Part shown: in pieces, positions 18,287 through 27,152 of the stretch
Position numbering within the stretch: position 1 is the first letter of the stretch
How the letters are laid out: each line of letters starts with the position of its first letter
Source of the DNA: an uncultured Eggerthella sp.
GTDB taxonomy: Bacteria; Actinomycetota; Coriobacteriia; Coriobacteriales; Eggerthellaceae
Assembly: GCA_900542525.1 (NCBI GenBank)
Contig: UQNZ01000010.1
Span: 1 to 61,611 of the forward strand
Direction of reading: 5' to 3'
DNA: 61,611 nt
Notes under the pieces: model-generated
Seen by the model: only the letters and a program-made list of their open reading frames with translations
Databases searched by the model: none
What the model was told of the DNA's origin: nothing
Position numbers and translations under genes: made by a program

Positions 18287-18289
18287 AGG

Positions 18290-19066
18290 TTACACCGCCC
18301 CAAAACGACGATCACGATGCTGGTAATACAGCAACGCACGCAAGAATTCATAGCGATCGAAATCTGGCCAGAGCACATCGGTGAAGTAGAACTCCGTATA
18401 GGCGATCTGCCAGAGCAAGAAATTCGAGATACGCATTTCGCCCGACGTGCGAATGAGCAGATCGGGGTCGGGAATATCAGCGGTATAGAGGCGGCTTTCA
18501 AATGCAGCTTCTGTGAGTGGTTCAGGCTGCCTGCCCTCCGCAACCGCCGCAAGCGCGTCAGCGACGATGCGCTGGGTTGCTTCGAGGATCTCGGCGCGTG
18601 AGCCGTAGTTCACGGCGATAACGAGCGTCATGCCCGTATTGTTCTTCGTCTTCTCCCATGCATCTGCAAACGCGCGCGCTGTCTTTTCGGGAAGCGCACT
18701 CGTATCGCCGATGGTAGCCACACGCACGCCTTCTTCATGCAGGCCATCGAGCTCGGCGAGCATGGTCTTCGCAAAGAGGCTCATCAGCCCGTTCACTTCA
18801 TCTTGCGGACGCTTCCAGTTTTCCGTAGAGAAAGAATAGATGGTGAGATAATCCACGCCCACATCATTCGCGCAGCGGATAGCCTCGCGCACCGCATTGA
18901 TGCCCGCTTTATGGCCGTTCAGACGGTTCATGGCACGCTGTTTGGCCCAGCGCCCGTTCCCGTCCATGATAACGGCAACATGACGCGGAATGCGGCTCTG
19001 GTCGAGCTTAGCAGGATCGAGCCCCGCAGGGGGATCGGGGAAGATGTAATCCAGCGGTTGCCTCAT
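18290..19066 (-). CDS. uppS: Isoprenyl (undecaprenyl) diphosphate synthase
   Basis: cis-Prenyltransferase making the long-chain lipid carrier for cell-wall synthesis. At 258 residues it is normal length. Conserved regions: HVAVIMDGNGRWAKQR with the catalytic Asp, YLTIYSFSTENWKRP, VNYGSRAEI, LIRTSGEMRISNFLLWQ and YTEFYFTD. It lies 38 bases after frr and 3 before cdsA in the pyrH-frr-uppS-cdsA-dxr run common in bacteria. Confidence 0.97.
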   Translation of the reverse strand: MRQPLDYIFPDPPAGLDPAKLDQSRIPRHVAVIMDGNGRWAKQRAMNRLNGHKAGINAVREAIRCANDVGVDYLTIYSFSTENWKRPQDEVNGLMSLFAKTMLAELDGLHEEGVRVATIGDTSALPEKTARAFADAWEKTKNNTGMTLVIAVNYGSRAEILEATQRIVADALAAVAEGRQPEPLTEAAFESRLYTADIPDPDLLIRTSGEMRISNFLLWQIAYTEFYFTDVLWPDFDRYEFLRALLYYQHRDRRFGAV

Positions 19067-19104
19067 ACGACGAATTCGCCTCTAACGCATCTGCCTACGT
19101 AAGG

Positions 19105-19662
19105 CTAGACGGTCATGACCTCGTCTTCTTTTTTCTTCAGGATGTCATCGATCTTGGCGACATAGGAATCCGTGAGCTTCTGGATCTCCTCTTCAGCGCG
19201 ACGCTTCTCGTCTTCAGGAAGATTGTCTTCCTTGACACTCTTATCGACTTCGGAGTTAGCATCGCGACGCGCGTTGCGGATGGCGATACGCGCTTCTTCA
19301 GCATAGGTCTTGCATTGCTTAGCGAGTTCCTTGCGACGCTCTTCAGTGAGCGACGGGAACGGCAGACGAATGACCTGACCATCGTTATTCGGAGTCACGC
19401 CCAAATTAGCATTCATGATGGCCGCTTCGATCGCGCCGAGTGAGCTTTTATCCCACGGTTCGATAACGAGCGTGTGGGCATCAGGGGTCTTGATGGCCGC
19501 CATCTGGTTGACCGGCGTGAGCGTGCCATAATATTCAGCCTTCACGCGATCGAGGATCATTGCATTAGCGCGACCGGTGCGAACCGACGAAAGGTTCGTG
19601 TTCAGCTGATCGATAACGCCGTCCATGCGCTTCTTTGCGGTCTCTTTGATGTCGTTTACCAT
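19105..19662 (-). CDS. frr: Ribosome recycling factor
   Basis: Splits post-termination ribosomes with EF-G. At 185 residues it has the exact family size, with the three-helix stalk (for example NTNLSSVRTGRAN near the start, LPFPSLTEERRKELAKQ in the middle, and ETDKSVKEDNLPEDEK-like helix near the end). GGGGAGGAAG precedes the ATG. It follows pyrH after 292 bases that hold no gene. Confidence 0.97.
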   Translation of the reverse strand: MVNDIKETAKKRMDGVIDQLNTNLSSVRTGRANAMILDRVKAEYYGTLTPVNQMAAIKTPDAHTLVIEPWDKSSLGAIEAAIMNANLGVTPNNDGQVIRLPFPSLTEERRKELAKQCKTYAEEARIAIRNARRDANSEVDKSVKEDNLPEDEKRRAEEEIQKLTDSYVAKIDDILKKKEDEVMTV

Positions 19663-19954
19663 GCTTCCTCCCCTTGATATGCGGCTTAAGGCCGCGTTTT
19701 TGGCTGACGCCCACGTGAAGCGAGCGAGCCCTATGATTTCAAACCTCTGTTATTGTAGCGCGAAAATGCCCATGCGCGATGCCTTTATCGTGCCGCTCGC
19801 AGGCTTCAGCGCAGTGCGCGCGAGACAAACATCGAACGCTCAAGCAAAGCACGCATATTCGCTGGCTGTTCCGCATAGTTTGCACTGCTGCAGAACACGC
19901 CAACTTTCCCGCGCATGCCCCGCACTTCGCGTGGCGTGCGCCGAATGAAGCGCT

Positions 19955-20680
19955 CTAGCCTTCCGCGGTGACCGTGGTGCCGATATCTTCGCCCTTCAGG
20001 ATGCGTGAGATATTGCCCGGAACCGTGAGATCGAACACGAGAATGGGCATATCGTTGTCCATGCACAGCGAAGTTGCCGTGGAATCCATGACATGCAGAC
20101 CCTTCGCGAGCACATCGATATAGCTGATGGTCTCGAAGCGCTTCGCATCGGGATGCGTGACTGGATCCGCATCGTAGATGCCATCGACCTTCGTTGCCTT
20201 CATGAGGCATTCAGCATTGATCTCGAGCGCGCGCAGTGCCGCAGTGGTATCGGTGGTGAAATACGGATTGCCCGTACCTGCCGCGAAGATGACCACGTAT
20301 CCCTTTTCCAGATGATGCGTAGCACGGCGGCGGATGTAGGGTTCAGAGACCTGGCGCATCTCGATCGCGCTCATAACGCGCGTAGGGATGTCGTGACGCT
20401 CGAAAGCATCCTGGAGCGCAAGCGCATTCATGCAGGTAGCGAGCATGCCAATGTAGTCTGCATGCGCACGGTCCATACCCTGCGCCGAACCAGCCAGACC
20501 GCGGAAGATATTGCCGCCACCCACCGTGACCGCAAGCTCCACGCCGTCGTTCACGATCTCTTTGATCTGAACAGCCAACTCTTCGACCACTTTCGGATCG
20601 ATGCCGTAGCCTTCTTCGCCCATGAGCGCTTCGCCCGAGAGCTTCAGGAGCACGCGTTTGTACTTGTAATCCGAGTTCAT
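19955..20680 (-). CDS. pyrH: Uridylate kinase (UMP kinase)
   Basis: Phosphorylates UMP to UDP; bacterial hexameric amino-acid-kinase fold, 241 residues. Visible motifs: RVLLKLSGEALMG, VGGGNIFRGLAG, ADYIGMLATCMNALALQ, FAAGTGNPYFTTDTTAALRA and KVDGIYDADP. AAAGGA lies six bases before the ATG. Unusually, rpsB and tsf, which often precede pyrH, are not upstream; an HtrA gene on the same strand is. Confidence 0.97.
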   Translation of the reverse strand: MNSDYKYKRVLLKLSGEALMGEEGYGIDPKVVEELAVQIKEIVNDGVELAVTVGGGNIFRGLAGSAQGMDRAHADYIGMLATCMNALALQDAFERHDIPTRVMSAIEMRQVSEPYIRRRATHHLEKGYVVIFAAGTGNPYFTTDTTAALRALEINAECLMKATKVDGIYDADPVTHPDAKRFETISYIDVLAKGLHVMDSTATSLCMDNDMPILVFDLTVPGNISRILKGEDIGTTVTAEG

Positions 20681-20857
20681 GAAGATCCTTTCTTGTGAAG
20701 GAATACCCCGTTGAAGGATATATCTTATCTATATTAACCCATCACTCAGGCACAACGGAGCGCATAGGGAAAAATCGATGCATACGCACAATTCGCACGA
20801 AAGTCGCGACCCGTGTTCTTCTGAACTTTGGTATGCACGCTAAGAACGCCGCTCAAG

Positions 20858-20891
20858 AAGCCTCTTGCAGGCGCACTCCTGCAAGAGGCTT
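20858..20891. terminator. Long perfect hairpin between htrA and pyrH
   Basis: Fourteen-base perfect arms (AAGCCTCTTGCAGG and its complement) with a six-base loop. T-tracts are weak on both sides (CTTCTT on the minus strand). It probably ends htrA transcripts together with the hairpin at 20916. The rest of 20681-21045 holds nothing recognisable. Confidence 0.6.
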
Positions 20892-20915
20892 CGGCAAAGA
20901 GGCCGACCATAAACG

Positions 20916-20942
20916 AAAGCGGCCTGCCAGGCAGACCGCTTT
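20916..20942. terminator. Second hairpin between htrA and pyrH
   Basis: AAAGCGG pairs with CCGCTTT, with inner CTGC/GCAG and one mismatch. It is followed by CTTTCT on the plus strand and CGTTTAT on the minus strand. Lying about 100 bases after the htrA stop, it is the first of two tandem hairpins. Confidence 0.6.
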
Positions 20943-21045
20943 CTTTCTCATCCGTTCCTCACAAACGGGAATGACCACGAAGTGGGTTAAGTAAGCACGC
21001 GCATCTGAGCCGCGCGCTGCTCAAGCACTAACAATAGCGCAAGTT

Positions 21046-22296
21046 CTATTGTGTGTCGGCGCCAAGTTTCACTTTGGCTGTTTCTTCCTTGCCATCGCGC
21101 AAGTAGGTTACGTCCACTTCATCGTTTGGACTATGTGAACGAATTGCAAGCACCAGATCGGATGCGCTTGCGATCGACTCGTTGTTCACCTTGATGATAA
21201 CGTCGCCCACTTTGAGACCAGCTTTTTCAGCAGCGCCACCTGGAGTGAGAGAATTGACGATCGCACCTTCAGAAGCATTGATGCCAAAGCGGCTCGCAAG
21301 TTCACTCGTGAGCGTCATTGGCGTGATGCCGATCTGAGCATGAGAGGGTGTTTGGCCCTGAATGAGCTGTTCAGCGATGCCGAATGCATAATCGACCGGG
21401 ATCGCGAAGCCCACACCGGAGCTCGTGCCACTGGTGGACATGATGAGCGTATTGATGCCGATGAGCTTACCTTCAGCATCCACGAGCGCACCGCCAGAAT
21501 TGCCAGAGTTGATGGCCGCATCGGTCTGGACCATGTTGGTATAGATCGCTCCAGACTCAGAATCAGCATAAGAGCGGTTCACCGCGGAAACGATACCAGT
21601 AGATACCGACTGTTCCATACCGAACGGGCTGCCAGCAGCCATGACCCACTCGCCCACCTTGAGTTCGGCGGAATTACCGATCTCGATAGGCTTCAGGGTT
21701 GCGCCATCGACCTTGATAACAGCAAGGTCGCTTGAAGGATCGGTGCCGACCAGCTTAGCCTGATAGGTTTCGCCTTCAGCGACAACCTCGAGCACATCGG
21801 CTCCATCGACCACGTGGTTATTCGTAAGGATATAGCCATCTGCTGTAAGCACAACACCCGAGCCGAGCGAAGTCTGCTGTAGCTCCTGCGTAGCAGACTG
21901 GCCGCCCAACATACCAAACGGCGACATGCTTTGCTGGCTTGTACTGGCATACACATTGATGTTCACCACAGAAGGCAGTGTTTTAGCCGCTACCGCTTCA
22001 GCGAGCGACATATCATCAGTATTGGCATTGATGGTAATGCCGGAGTTGGTCTCTTGGATGGTATAGCCGTTGTTTGACGGATTGACCGCAGCGAAGATGC
22101 CCAGTGCAAGCACGCATGCAACAGCTGCACCAGCGAATGCGATGAAGAAGGTCTTCACGCTCTTGCGATCCTTCTTCGGCTTGGGCGTTGCAGGCTGCGT
22201 ATGAGCAGGCGCGGGAGCGGGTGCAGGTGCAGTGTTCACGGGAGCACCTTGCGGGGGCTGAGGCTGAGATTGGGATGATTGAGGTGTATCTGGCAT
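21046..22296 (-). CDS. htrA: HtrA/DegP-family serine protease with PDZ domain
   Basis: Membrane-anchored extracytoplasmic quality-control protease (416 residues). A proline-rich cytoplasmic segment (1-45) precedes one transmembrane helix (about 50-71). The trypsin-like domain has His161 (NNHVVDG), Asp190 (SSDLAVIKVD) and Ser267 (NSGNSGGALV). A single PDZ domain occupies about 315-405 (GGAAEKAGLKVGDVIIKVN). The ATG at 22296 is preferred, with AAGGGGG about a dozen bases upstream; a TTG at 22344 would add 16 residues but lacks a binding site. Single-gene transcript followed by two hairpins. Confidence 0.94.
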   Translation of the reverse strand: MPDTPQSSQSQPQPPQGAPVNTAPAPAPAPAHTQPATPKPKKDRKSVKTFFIAFAGAAVACVLALGIFAAVNPSNNGYTIQETNSGITINANTDDMSLAEAVAAKTLPSVVNINVYASTSQQSMSPFGMLGGQSATQELQQTSLGSGVVLTADGYILTNNHVVDGADVLEVVAEGETYQAKLVGTDPSSDLAVIKVDGATLKPIEIGNSAELKVGEWVMAAGSPFGMEQSVSTGIVSAVNRSYADSESGAIYTNMVQTDAAINSGNSGGALVDAEGKLIGINTLIMSTSGTSSGVGFAIPVDYAFGIAEQLIQGQTPSHAQIGITPMTLTSELASRFGINASEGAIVNSLTPGGAAEKAGLKVGDVIIKVNNESIASASDLVLAIRSHSPNDEVDVTYLRDGKEETAKVKLGADTQ

Positions 22297-22441
22297 AGTC
22301 TGCAGAAACCCCCTTTTTTCGTCTCGGGAATAGTTACTTTGCAAACGTTACTAGAGGAATATGGAGCGCCTATGTTGAGTAAACAAATTCACAACTTTTC
22401 TAAACTGCGCCAGATGGAGATCTCCATTATGCGCCTTTCGA

Positions 22442-22565
22442 GAGAAGGTCTGCCGCAGGGTAACCTCGACGCGTCGCTCGTTCGAGCTAAGTTTTGCTAG
22501 CGCAAAACTGGATCTCTCACATTCGCTTTGGCTTACCTCGTTATACCCTACGCGCAGACCTTCTC
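22442..22565. repeat. Large imperfect palindrome upstream of htrA
   Basis: GAGAAGGTCTGC at 22442 pairs with GCAGACCTTCTC ending at 22565, and the pairing continues inward (AGGGT / ACCCT, AAC / GTT) with small bulges. The centre holds its own hairpin, AGTTTTGC-TAGC-GCAAAACT (22490-22509). About 124 bases in total and non-coding. It could be an RNA structure, a cruciform or a miniature mobile element; it directly abuts the 163-bp element. Confidence 0.6.
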
Positions 22566-22587
22566 GGCAAAGCTCGCATCGACTGTG

Positions 22588-22750
22588 CTCGATCAGCGGA
22601 GAGGGTGAGGCAATGAGGTGACTCTTTGCCGACTAACTTCGTTAGTAATAAAACCCGAGCAAAGCAGCGACGCACGAAAGAACCTGCAGGATGCAGGTTC
22701 TTGAGCAGGGGAGCGGGGAACCTCGTGTCTCGCGCTCGGCGCTGATCGAG
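22588..22750 (+). repeat. 163-bp element with terminal inverted repeats, copy A
   Basis: Ends are CTCGATCAGCG and CGCTGATCGAG. The same element occurs at 47276-47438 in the opposite orientation with equal length and roughly four fifths identity. Both contain a terminator-like hairpin: AACCTGC-AGGAT-GCAGGTT here and GCCTGC-ATATA-GCAGGC (in the same orientation) in the other copy, so the stem is kept while its sequence changes. Non-coding; MITE-like. Confidence 0.75.
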
Positions 22751-22759
22751 CAAACATAA

Positions 22760-22785
22760 AACGGGGAGCTTGCTCGCTCCCCGTT
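22760..22785 (-). terminator. Terminator of the solute-binding lipoprotein gene
   Basis: AACGGGGAGC and GCTCCCCGTT pair around a six-base loop; on the minus strand TTTATGTTTG follows. It lies 34 bases after the stop codon at 22820. Confidence 0.8.
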
Positions 22786-22819
22786 CAATAGACGTGACTA
22801 TATCAGACGCGTGAAGAAT

Positions 22820-23797
22820 TTAGTTGTTGGAATCTTCATTTCCTGTGGCCGCACCTTCACCAGCTTCGCTCACAACAGGTTCAGGCTCGGGAATCGGCTC
22901 GATGACGGTAAGGCTTGCAAGATCCATCTGCTCTCCCAACCACTTCTGATCGATGAGCTTCAGCACCCCACCATCGGAGAGCTTCTTCAGAGCCTCGCTG
23001 ACCGCATCCTGCAGAGCAGAAGCAGTGGTAGGTGCGCCGATGCAGTACTTCGTCTCTTCGGCAAGCAGCGCAATGGGATAGATGGTCTGGTTGTTCGAGT
23101 GGGCAACGTAAGAACCGATGGTGCTATCGGTGGCCACGTACTTCGCCGAACCATCTTTGAGCTTGTCGAAAGCCGTTTGAATATCGGAGGTGGCATCGAG
23201 GTGATCCTGGCCGAGACGATTCGTGACCTCAACCGCGCTCATGGAAGAAGCCTGTGCAGCAACCACGAACACATCGGTGGGCAGCGGAACACGCGTGCCC
23301 TCTTCAGCAGCGAACAGTACGATGGAAGAAGAGAGATACGGATCGGAGACCCAGCAGTTCTTCGCATCGGAGCCCACGCCCATGACGATGTCTACGTTAT
23401 CGGAAGTGAAGGCACCTTCAGCGTTCGTTCCCACATCGACGAGTTCGAGCTTCAAGCCCAGTTCATCGGCAAGCGCTGCAGCCGTATCCACGTCGATGCC
23501 CACGATGGAGCCTTGTGACTGAGCTGCATAGGGCGCATTCGAGGCATCTACGCCAACGCGCAGGGTGCCCGGAGTGTGCAACAGTGAGTTATCGACCTTC
23601 TGCTCGGAAGGCTCAGGTGTGTAGGAGTTGCTCGAGCAGCCGCTCATGAGCCCTACGCACAACGCCAGAACGAGCGCAACCAGCGCCGCAACTAACGCAC
23701 GCAGTGCGAAAGGCTTGTTCGCCAGAGAAGGGAGGGCGGCAGATGCGCTTGCAGCCTGACTACCTACGATGCTTTCAACGCTTGATGCTTTCTTCAT
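22820..23797 (-). CDS. Amino-acid-type ABC transporter substrate-binding lipoprotein (family 3)
   Basis: An exported lipoprotein of 325 residues. A long N-region (about 33 residues) precedes the hydrophobic core and the lipobox LMSGC with lipidated Cys54. The mature part is a family 3 solute-binding fold: GTLRVGVDASNAPYA, GIDVDTAAALADELGLKLELVD, and a closing ALKKLSDGGVLKLIDQKWLG typical of polar amino acid binders. A Glu/Pro-rich tail follows. GAGAGG precedes the ATG. No permease or ATPase gene is adjacent, so its transporter lies elsewhere or it acts as an orphan receptor. Confidence 0.9.
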   Translation of the reverse strand: MKKASSVESIVGSQAASASAALPSLANKPFALRALVAALVALVLALCVGLMSGCSSNSYTPEPSEQKVDNSLLHTPGTLRVGVDASNAPYAAQSQGSIVGIDVDTAAALADELGLKLELVDVGTNAEGAFTSDNVDIVMGVGSDAKNCWVSDPYLSSSIVLFAAEEGTRVPLPTDVFVVAAQASSMSAVEVTNRLGQDHLDATSDIQTAFDKLKDGSAKYVATDSTIGSYVAHSNNQTIYPIALLAEETKYCIGAPTTASALQDAVSEALKKLSDGGVLKLIDQKWLGEQMDLASLTVIEPIPEPEPVVSEAGEGAATGNEDSNN

Positions 23798-23848
23798 GTA
23801 TAGCCTCTCTTGTTAACCTCTTGGTCTTCTTCAAGATCTGCTTTGAAT

Positions 23849-23882
23849 GCTCATTTGTGTTCAACGTGTAACACAAATGAGC
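23849..23882. promoter_or_regulatory. Perfect 13-bp stem upstream of the solute-binding lipoprotein
   Basis: GCTCATTTGTGTT and its exact complement flank an eight-base loop, 52 bases before the start codon at 23797. No T-run follows on the minus strand, so an operator or a leader RNA structure is more likely than a terminator. Confidence 0.5.
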
Positions 23883-24588
23883 AAAAGCCTCGATTTTCGT
23901 ACACGAGGGCGCATGCCTTTGTGCGAACGCTCTCGAAGTTCTTTTAGCTGACCTAGTTTTCGACCCCACACCTGCATACTGGGACTTAGCCGCTACATAC
24001 CGTGCACGCACGAACATTGCAGCGACGCCATCCGCTCGCCAGAGCAGCCCTATGCCGCTTCACCGACGGTACGACTTACACCTAGAATGCGCCGTGCTCA
24101 TTCAGTGGAACACACGCTGCCGAACTCGCAAAGCGAGAGCGCGACAGGAACGCTGGCATCCAGTTATAGAAGCCAGGCATCCTCTTCTTCGTTCAACCTG
24201 CAAAGTGCAGGTTGAACAGGAATAACGCGCGAACAACCACTGAACTTACGTGGATCCTTTCGACCGCATCTGCCATGGACTTGGAACGCTGCGCTCAAAG
24301 GCGCCGCATGTCCGCAACTACAGACCTAAAAGAAACCCCCTTAGTATATCAGTAATGCGCCCCTCACCTTAAATTTATATGACGAAAGCGTAAGGATCGG
24401 CACAAGGGGTTACAAAAGCCTATAATTAGTCTCAATCACGGTGCTGCTCACACATCCCGCACGCATAGCACACAAAACTTTCGATGCAGCGCCCCTGCTC
24501 ACGTATGCAAAACGCAAGCCTTCCTTTCAGCAAGATGAACGCTTGCACTGCCGCGCGAGCCACGTATTGGCCGGAGTAAGGAGCCAGG
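23883..24588. other. Intergenic region between divergent lipoprotein and glycosyltransferase genes
   Basis: About 700 bases with no supported gene. It contains an 11-bp perfect hairpin (GTTCAACCTGC / GCAGGTTGAAC, 24191-24217) similar in core to the CCTGC/GCAGG hairpin of the 163-bp element, and a TATAAT at 24421. Confidence 0.5.
24421..24426 (+). promoter_or_regulatory. Possible -10 box for the glycosyltransferase gene
   Basis: Consensus TATAAT in an otherwise GC-rich gap, which would give a leader of about 160 bases. The -35 region is poor, so the call rests on one hexamer. Confidence 0.4.
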
Positions 24589-25905
24589 TTGTTCGACGAT
24601 ATGCTATCCACGCTCTCTTTCGTGGATATTTTCAATATCTGTGTTTTCATCACCTTTACGTTTTGCTATGCCTATCAGCTCTTTTACGTTCTTGTCGTAC
24701 TCACGCGCAAAGCACCGAAGCAAACCGCGAAGAAGAATCATCGCTATGCGGTGCTCATCGCGGCGCGCAATGAAAACGCGGTCATCGGCGACCTTATCCA
24801 CAGCATTCGCGTGCAGAATTACCCGCAAGAGCTCATCGACATCTTCGTTATCGCAGACAACTGCACCGACAACACCGCAGCTATCGCCCAAGAGGCTGGC
24901 GCGATCGTATTCCCGCGCTTCAATACCGAGCAGATCGGCAAAGGCTATGCGCTTGATTACGGCGTAACCTGCATCCGCGAACACTATTCCGAAAACGAAT
25001 ACGAGGCCTACTTCGTCTTCGACGCCGACAACGTGCTCGACGTGAACTACTTCCGCGAGATGAACAAGGTCTTCGACGGCGGCGCCATCGCTTCCACGAG
25101 CTACCGCAACTCGAAGAACTTCGGTTCGAACTGGATCTCTGCTGGCTATGGCGTATGGTTCCTGCGTGAAGCGAAGTACCTGAGCCAAGCGCGCCTTACG
25201 CTGAACACCAGCTGCGCAGTTTCGGGCACAGGCTTTTTCGTGAGCGCCAAGATCATCGAGAAGATGGGCGGCTGGAAATTCCACCTGCTCACCGAAGACA
25301 TCGAATTCTCAACCTACAGCATCTTGCATGGCGAGCGCATCGCCTACTGCCCCACTGCCATGCTCTATGACGAACAACCCATCACGTTCCGTGATTCATG
25401 GAATCAGCGTTTCCGCTGGGCAAAAGGTTTCTACCAAGTGTTCGGCAAGTATGGGTTCAGTCTGGTAAAGGGCGCGTTCACCAACCCTAAAGGACACCGC
25501 TTCGCCTGCTACGACATGCTCATGACCATCGCTCCCGGCATGCTGCTTTCAGTGATCACCATCATCTTCAACGTGATCATCCTCATCCTGGGCAGCGCAG
25601 GGCTCATGTCTACCGGCGTTATGCTAACCTCGTCGCTCTCCTCGATCTTCTTCTGCTTGTTCAACTACACGTTATTCATGTTCATGTTCGGCGCACTGAC
25701 CACCTTCACCGAGTGGGACAACATCCGTTCTACTACAGCGAAGAAGATCAAGTACCTGTTCACGTTCCCGTTCTTCATGCTCACCTACATTCCCATTGCA
25801 TTGGTTGCGCTATTCAAGAAGGCAGCATGGAAACCCATCCAGCACAGCATTTCAGTGGATGTAGAAGAGTTCAACAAAGCACGCGATAACGCTGAGCGCA
25901 TCTAG
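24589..25905 (+). CDS. Membrane family 2 glycosyltransferase (processive type)
   Basis: A 438-residue membrane glycosyltransferase. One N-terminal helix, then the GT-A domain: AARNENAVIGDLIHSI, ADNCTDNT, the metal-binding FDADN, an acceptor-region TED, and QRFRWAKG matching the Q-x-x-R-W motif of processive synthases (cellulose, hyaluronan, poly-GlcNAc). Two to three C-terminal helices follow. The start is set at a TTG because AAGGAG lies five bases before it; the first ATG is 12 bases further in and too far from the site. It is a single-gene transcript ended by a strong terminator. The product polymer or glycolipid is unknown. Confidence 0.88.
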   Translation: MFDDMLSTLSFVDIFNICVFITFTFCYAYQLFYVLVVLTRKAPKQTAKKNHRYAVLIAARNENAVIGDLIHSIRVQNYPQELIDIFVIADNCTDNTAAIAQEAGAIVFPRFNTEQIGKGYALDYGVTCIREHYSENEYEAYFVFDADNVLDVNYFREMNKVFDGGAIASTSYRNSKNFGSNWISAGYGVWFLREAKYLSQARLTLNTSCAVSGTGFFVSAKIIEKMGGWKFHLLTEDIEFSTYSILHGERIAYCPTAMLYDEQPITFRDSWNQRFRWAKGFYQVFGKYGFSLVKGAFTNPKGHRFACYDMLMTIAPGMLLSVITIIFNVIILILGSAGLMSTGVMLTSSLSSIFFCLFNYTLFMFMFGALTTFTEWDNIRSTTAKKIKYLFTFPFFMLTYIPIALVALFKKAAWKPIQHSISVDVEEFNKARDNAERI

Positions 25906-25960
25906 GCACATGGGCTTTCGCCCGCATCTTTCACTCCTGCAGCAATCCCCAGACGTGATC

Positions 25961-25993
25961 GAAGCCAGCTTGAAGCTGGCTTCTTTCTTTTCT
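25961..25993 (+). terminator. Terminator of the glycosyltransferase gene
   Basis: GAAGCCAGCT and AGCTGGCTTC with loop TGA, then TTTCTTTTCT, 55 bases after the stop. Confidence 0.9.
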
Positions 25994-26038
25994 GCCAGGG
26001 TCTCTGCCAGAATCGCAAGGAGCTTTGCTCGCCCTGCT

Positions 26039-26947
26039 TCAGGGCAGTCGCGCCACAGTAAGGCCAAACACCTGCTCGATACCTGCTTCTTTGAGCACGC
26101 TCGCAGCTGCCATGAGCGTTGCTCCTGTGGTGAGCACATCGTCGGCGAGGATCACCCGCTCGGGTATCACTCCCGCTGTGCGCAGCAAGCCCTGCGGGTT
26201 GAACGCGAACGAACCCTTCATGTTCTGCTGGCGGCTTGAGGCAGAAAGCCCACGCTGATCGTTGCGATCGACCGTGCGCAGCAGATCGAGAAGCGGCAAA
26301 CCGCACCGTTTCGATAGGCGCAAGCCCACTTCTTTCATGTGATCGAACCCACGCTCGCGAAGAGCCTGTTTGCGCGCAGGGACCACAACGAGCGCAGTTT
26401 CTCCCAGCAGGACCCACGAAGGATCGATATAGCTCGCAAGCATATCTGCGAGCACCCCTGCAAGGCGCAGCTCCTTTTTGTCCTTGTAGACCGTGATGAG
26501 CTTGCAGCACGGATCGACGAAGGAAAACACCGAAACAACCTTATCGAGAGCACGTTGTGACACATCTGGCATACGCTCGCACTGCGCTTCAGCAGCGCAT
26601 TCGCTGCACCTTGGCAAAATGCCCCCTTCGCGCAGCAAACCTTGGTCCCCATGCGTACTTGAACGCTGATCGGGCGCAAGCTGGCGATGCGCGACCATGA
26701 AGGAGTTGCAATCGATACAGGCGAGCTTTCCATGCGCCTGACCGCAATACGGACAAGCATGGAACGCATCGATATAGGGAATCTCAAGGCGGCACTCTTC
26801 GCACAAAAGCGTGCCGGGGACATCACAAAGCACGCATCGTGTGGGCCAGAGAAGCTCTTCAGCGCCTTGCTTCGCAACATCCAGGCGCGAAGCCAGCCTA
26901 TCGAGCACGGGGTGTTCTCGTGCGACGAGCGCCCCTTTCAAGCTCAT
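26039..26947 (-). CDS. comF: ComF-family phosphoribosyltransferase-like protein
   Basis: A 302-residue ComF-type protein. The N-terminal zinc-finger region has CVLC, CEEC, CPYC and CIDC pairs (residues about 38-80). An unusual extra segment with CSECAAEAQC follows, then the phosphoribosyltransferase domain with YKDKKEL, VVVPARKQALRERGFDH and the PRPP loop ILADDVLTTGATL. In B. subtilis ComF helps take up or process single-stranded DNA for transformation. The ATG at 26947 has GAGG five bases upstream; an ATG at 26974 is possible. Confidence 0.88.
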   Translation of the reverse strand: MSLKGALVAREHPVLDRLASRLDVAKQGAEELLWPTRCVLCDVPGTLLCEECRLEIPYIDAFHACPYCGQAHGKLACIDCNSFMVAHRQLAPDQRSSTHGDQGLLREGGILPRCSECAAEAQCERMPDVSQRALDKVVSVFSFVDPCCKLITVYKDKKELRLAGVLADMLASYIDPSWVLLGETALVVVPARKQALRERGFDHMKEVGLRLSKRCGLPLLDLLRTVDRNDQRGLSASSRQQNMKGSFAFNPQGLLRTAGVIPERVILADDVLTTGATLMAAASVLKEAGIEQVFGLTVARLP

Positions 26948-27103
26948 TTCAACCTCGATTCCTGCGTGATACATCTCATAGAACCATTGTCCACAGGAAA
27001 GCTCACAGAAAGCTGAACTTTGTTTGAAGTTTTCTGGCGCGCGAACTCACGTTTTTCTGAAATGCTGCTAAAAGACGCGTACACTAAAGAACGCAAGAAA
27101 AAA

Positions 27104-27132
27104 GGTGACAAACTACCCAGTCGTTCGTCACC
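27104..27132 (+). repeat. 29-bp palindromic repeat, copy 1
   Basis: Starts GGTGACAAAC and ends GTTCGTCACC, an imperfect palindrome. It lies 20 bases before the cupin start codon, in its leader. Plus orientation. Confidence 0.85.
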
Positions 27133-27152
27133 ACATGCGGAAGGGGATTACT

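Noticed and set aside
26975..27152. Frame extending the cupin upstream through the 29-bp repeat (KGDKLPSRSS reading)
   Set aside because: No start signal upstream; GGAAGGGG before the ATG at 27153 fixes the start.
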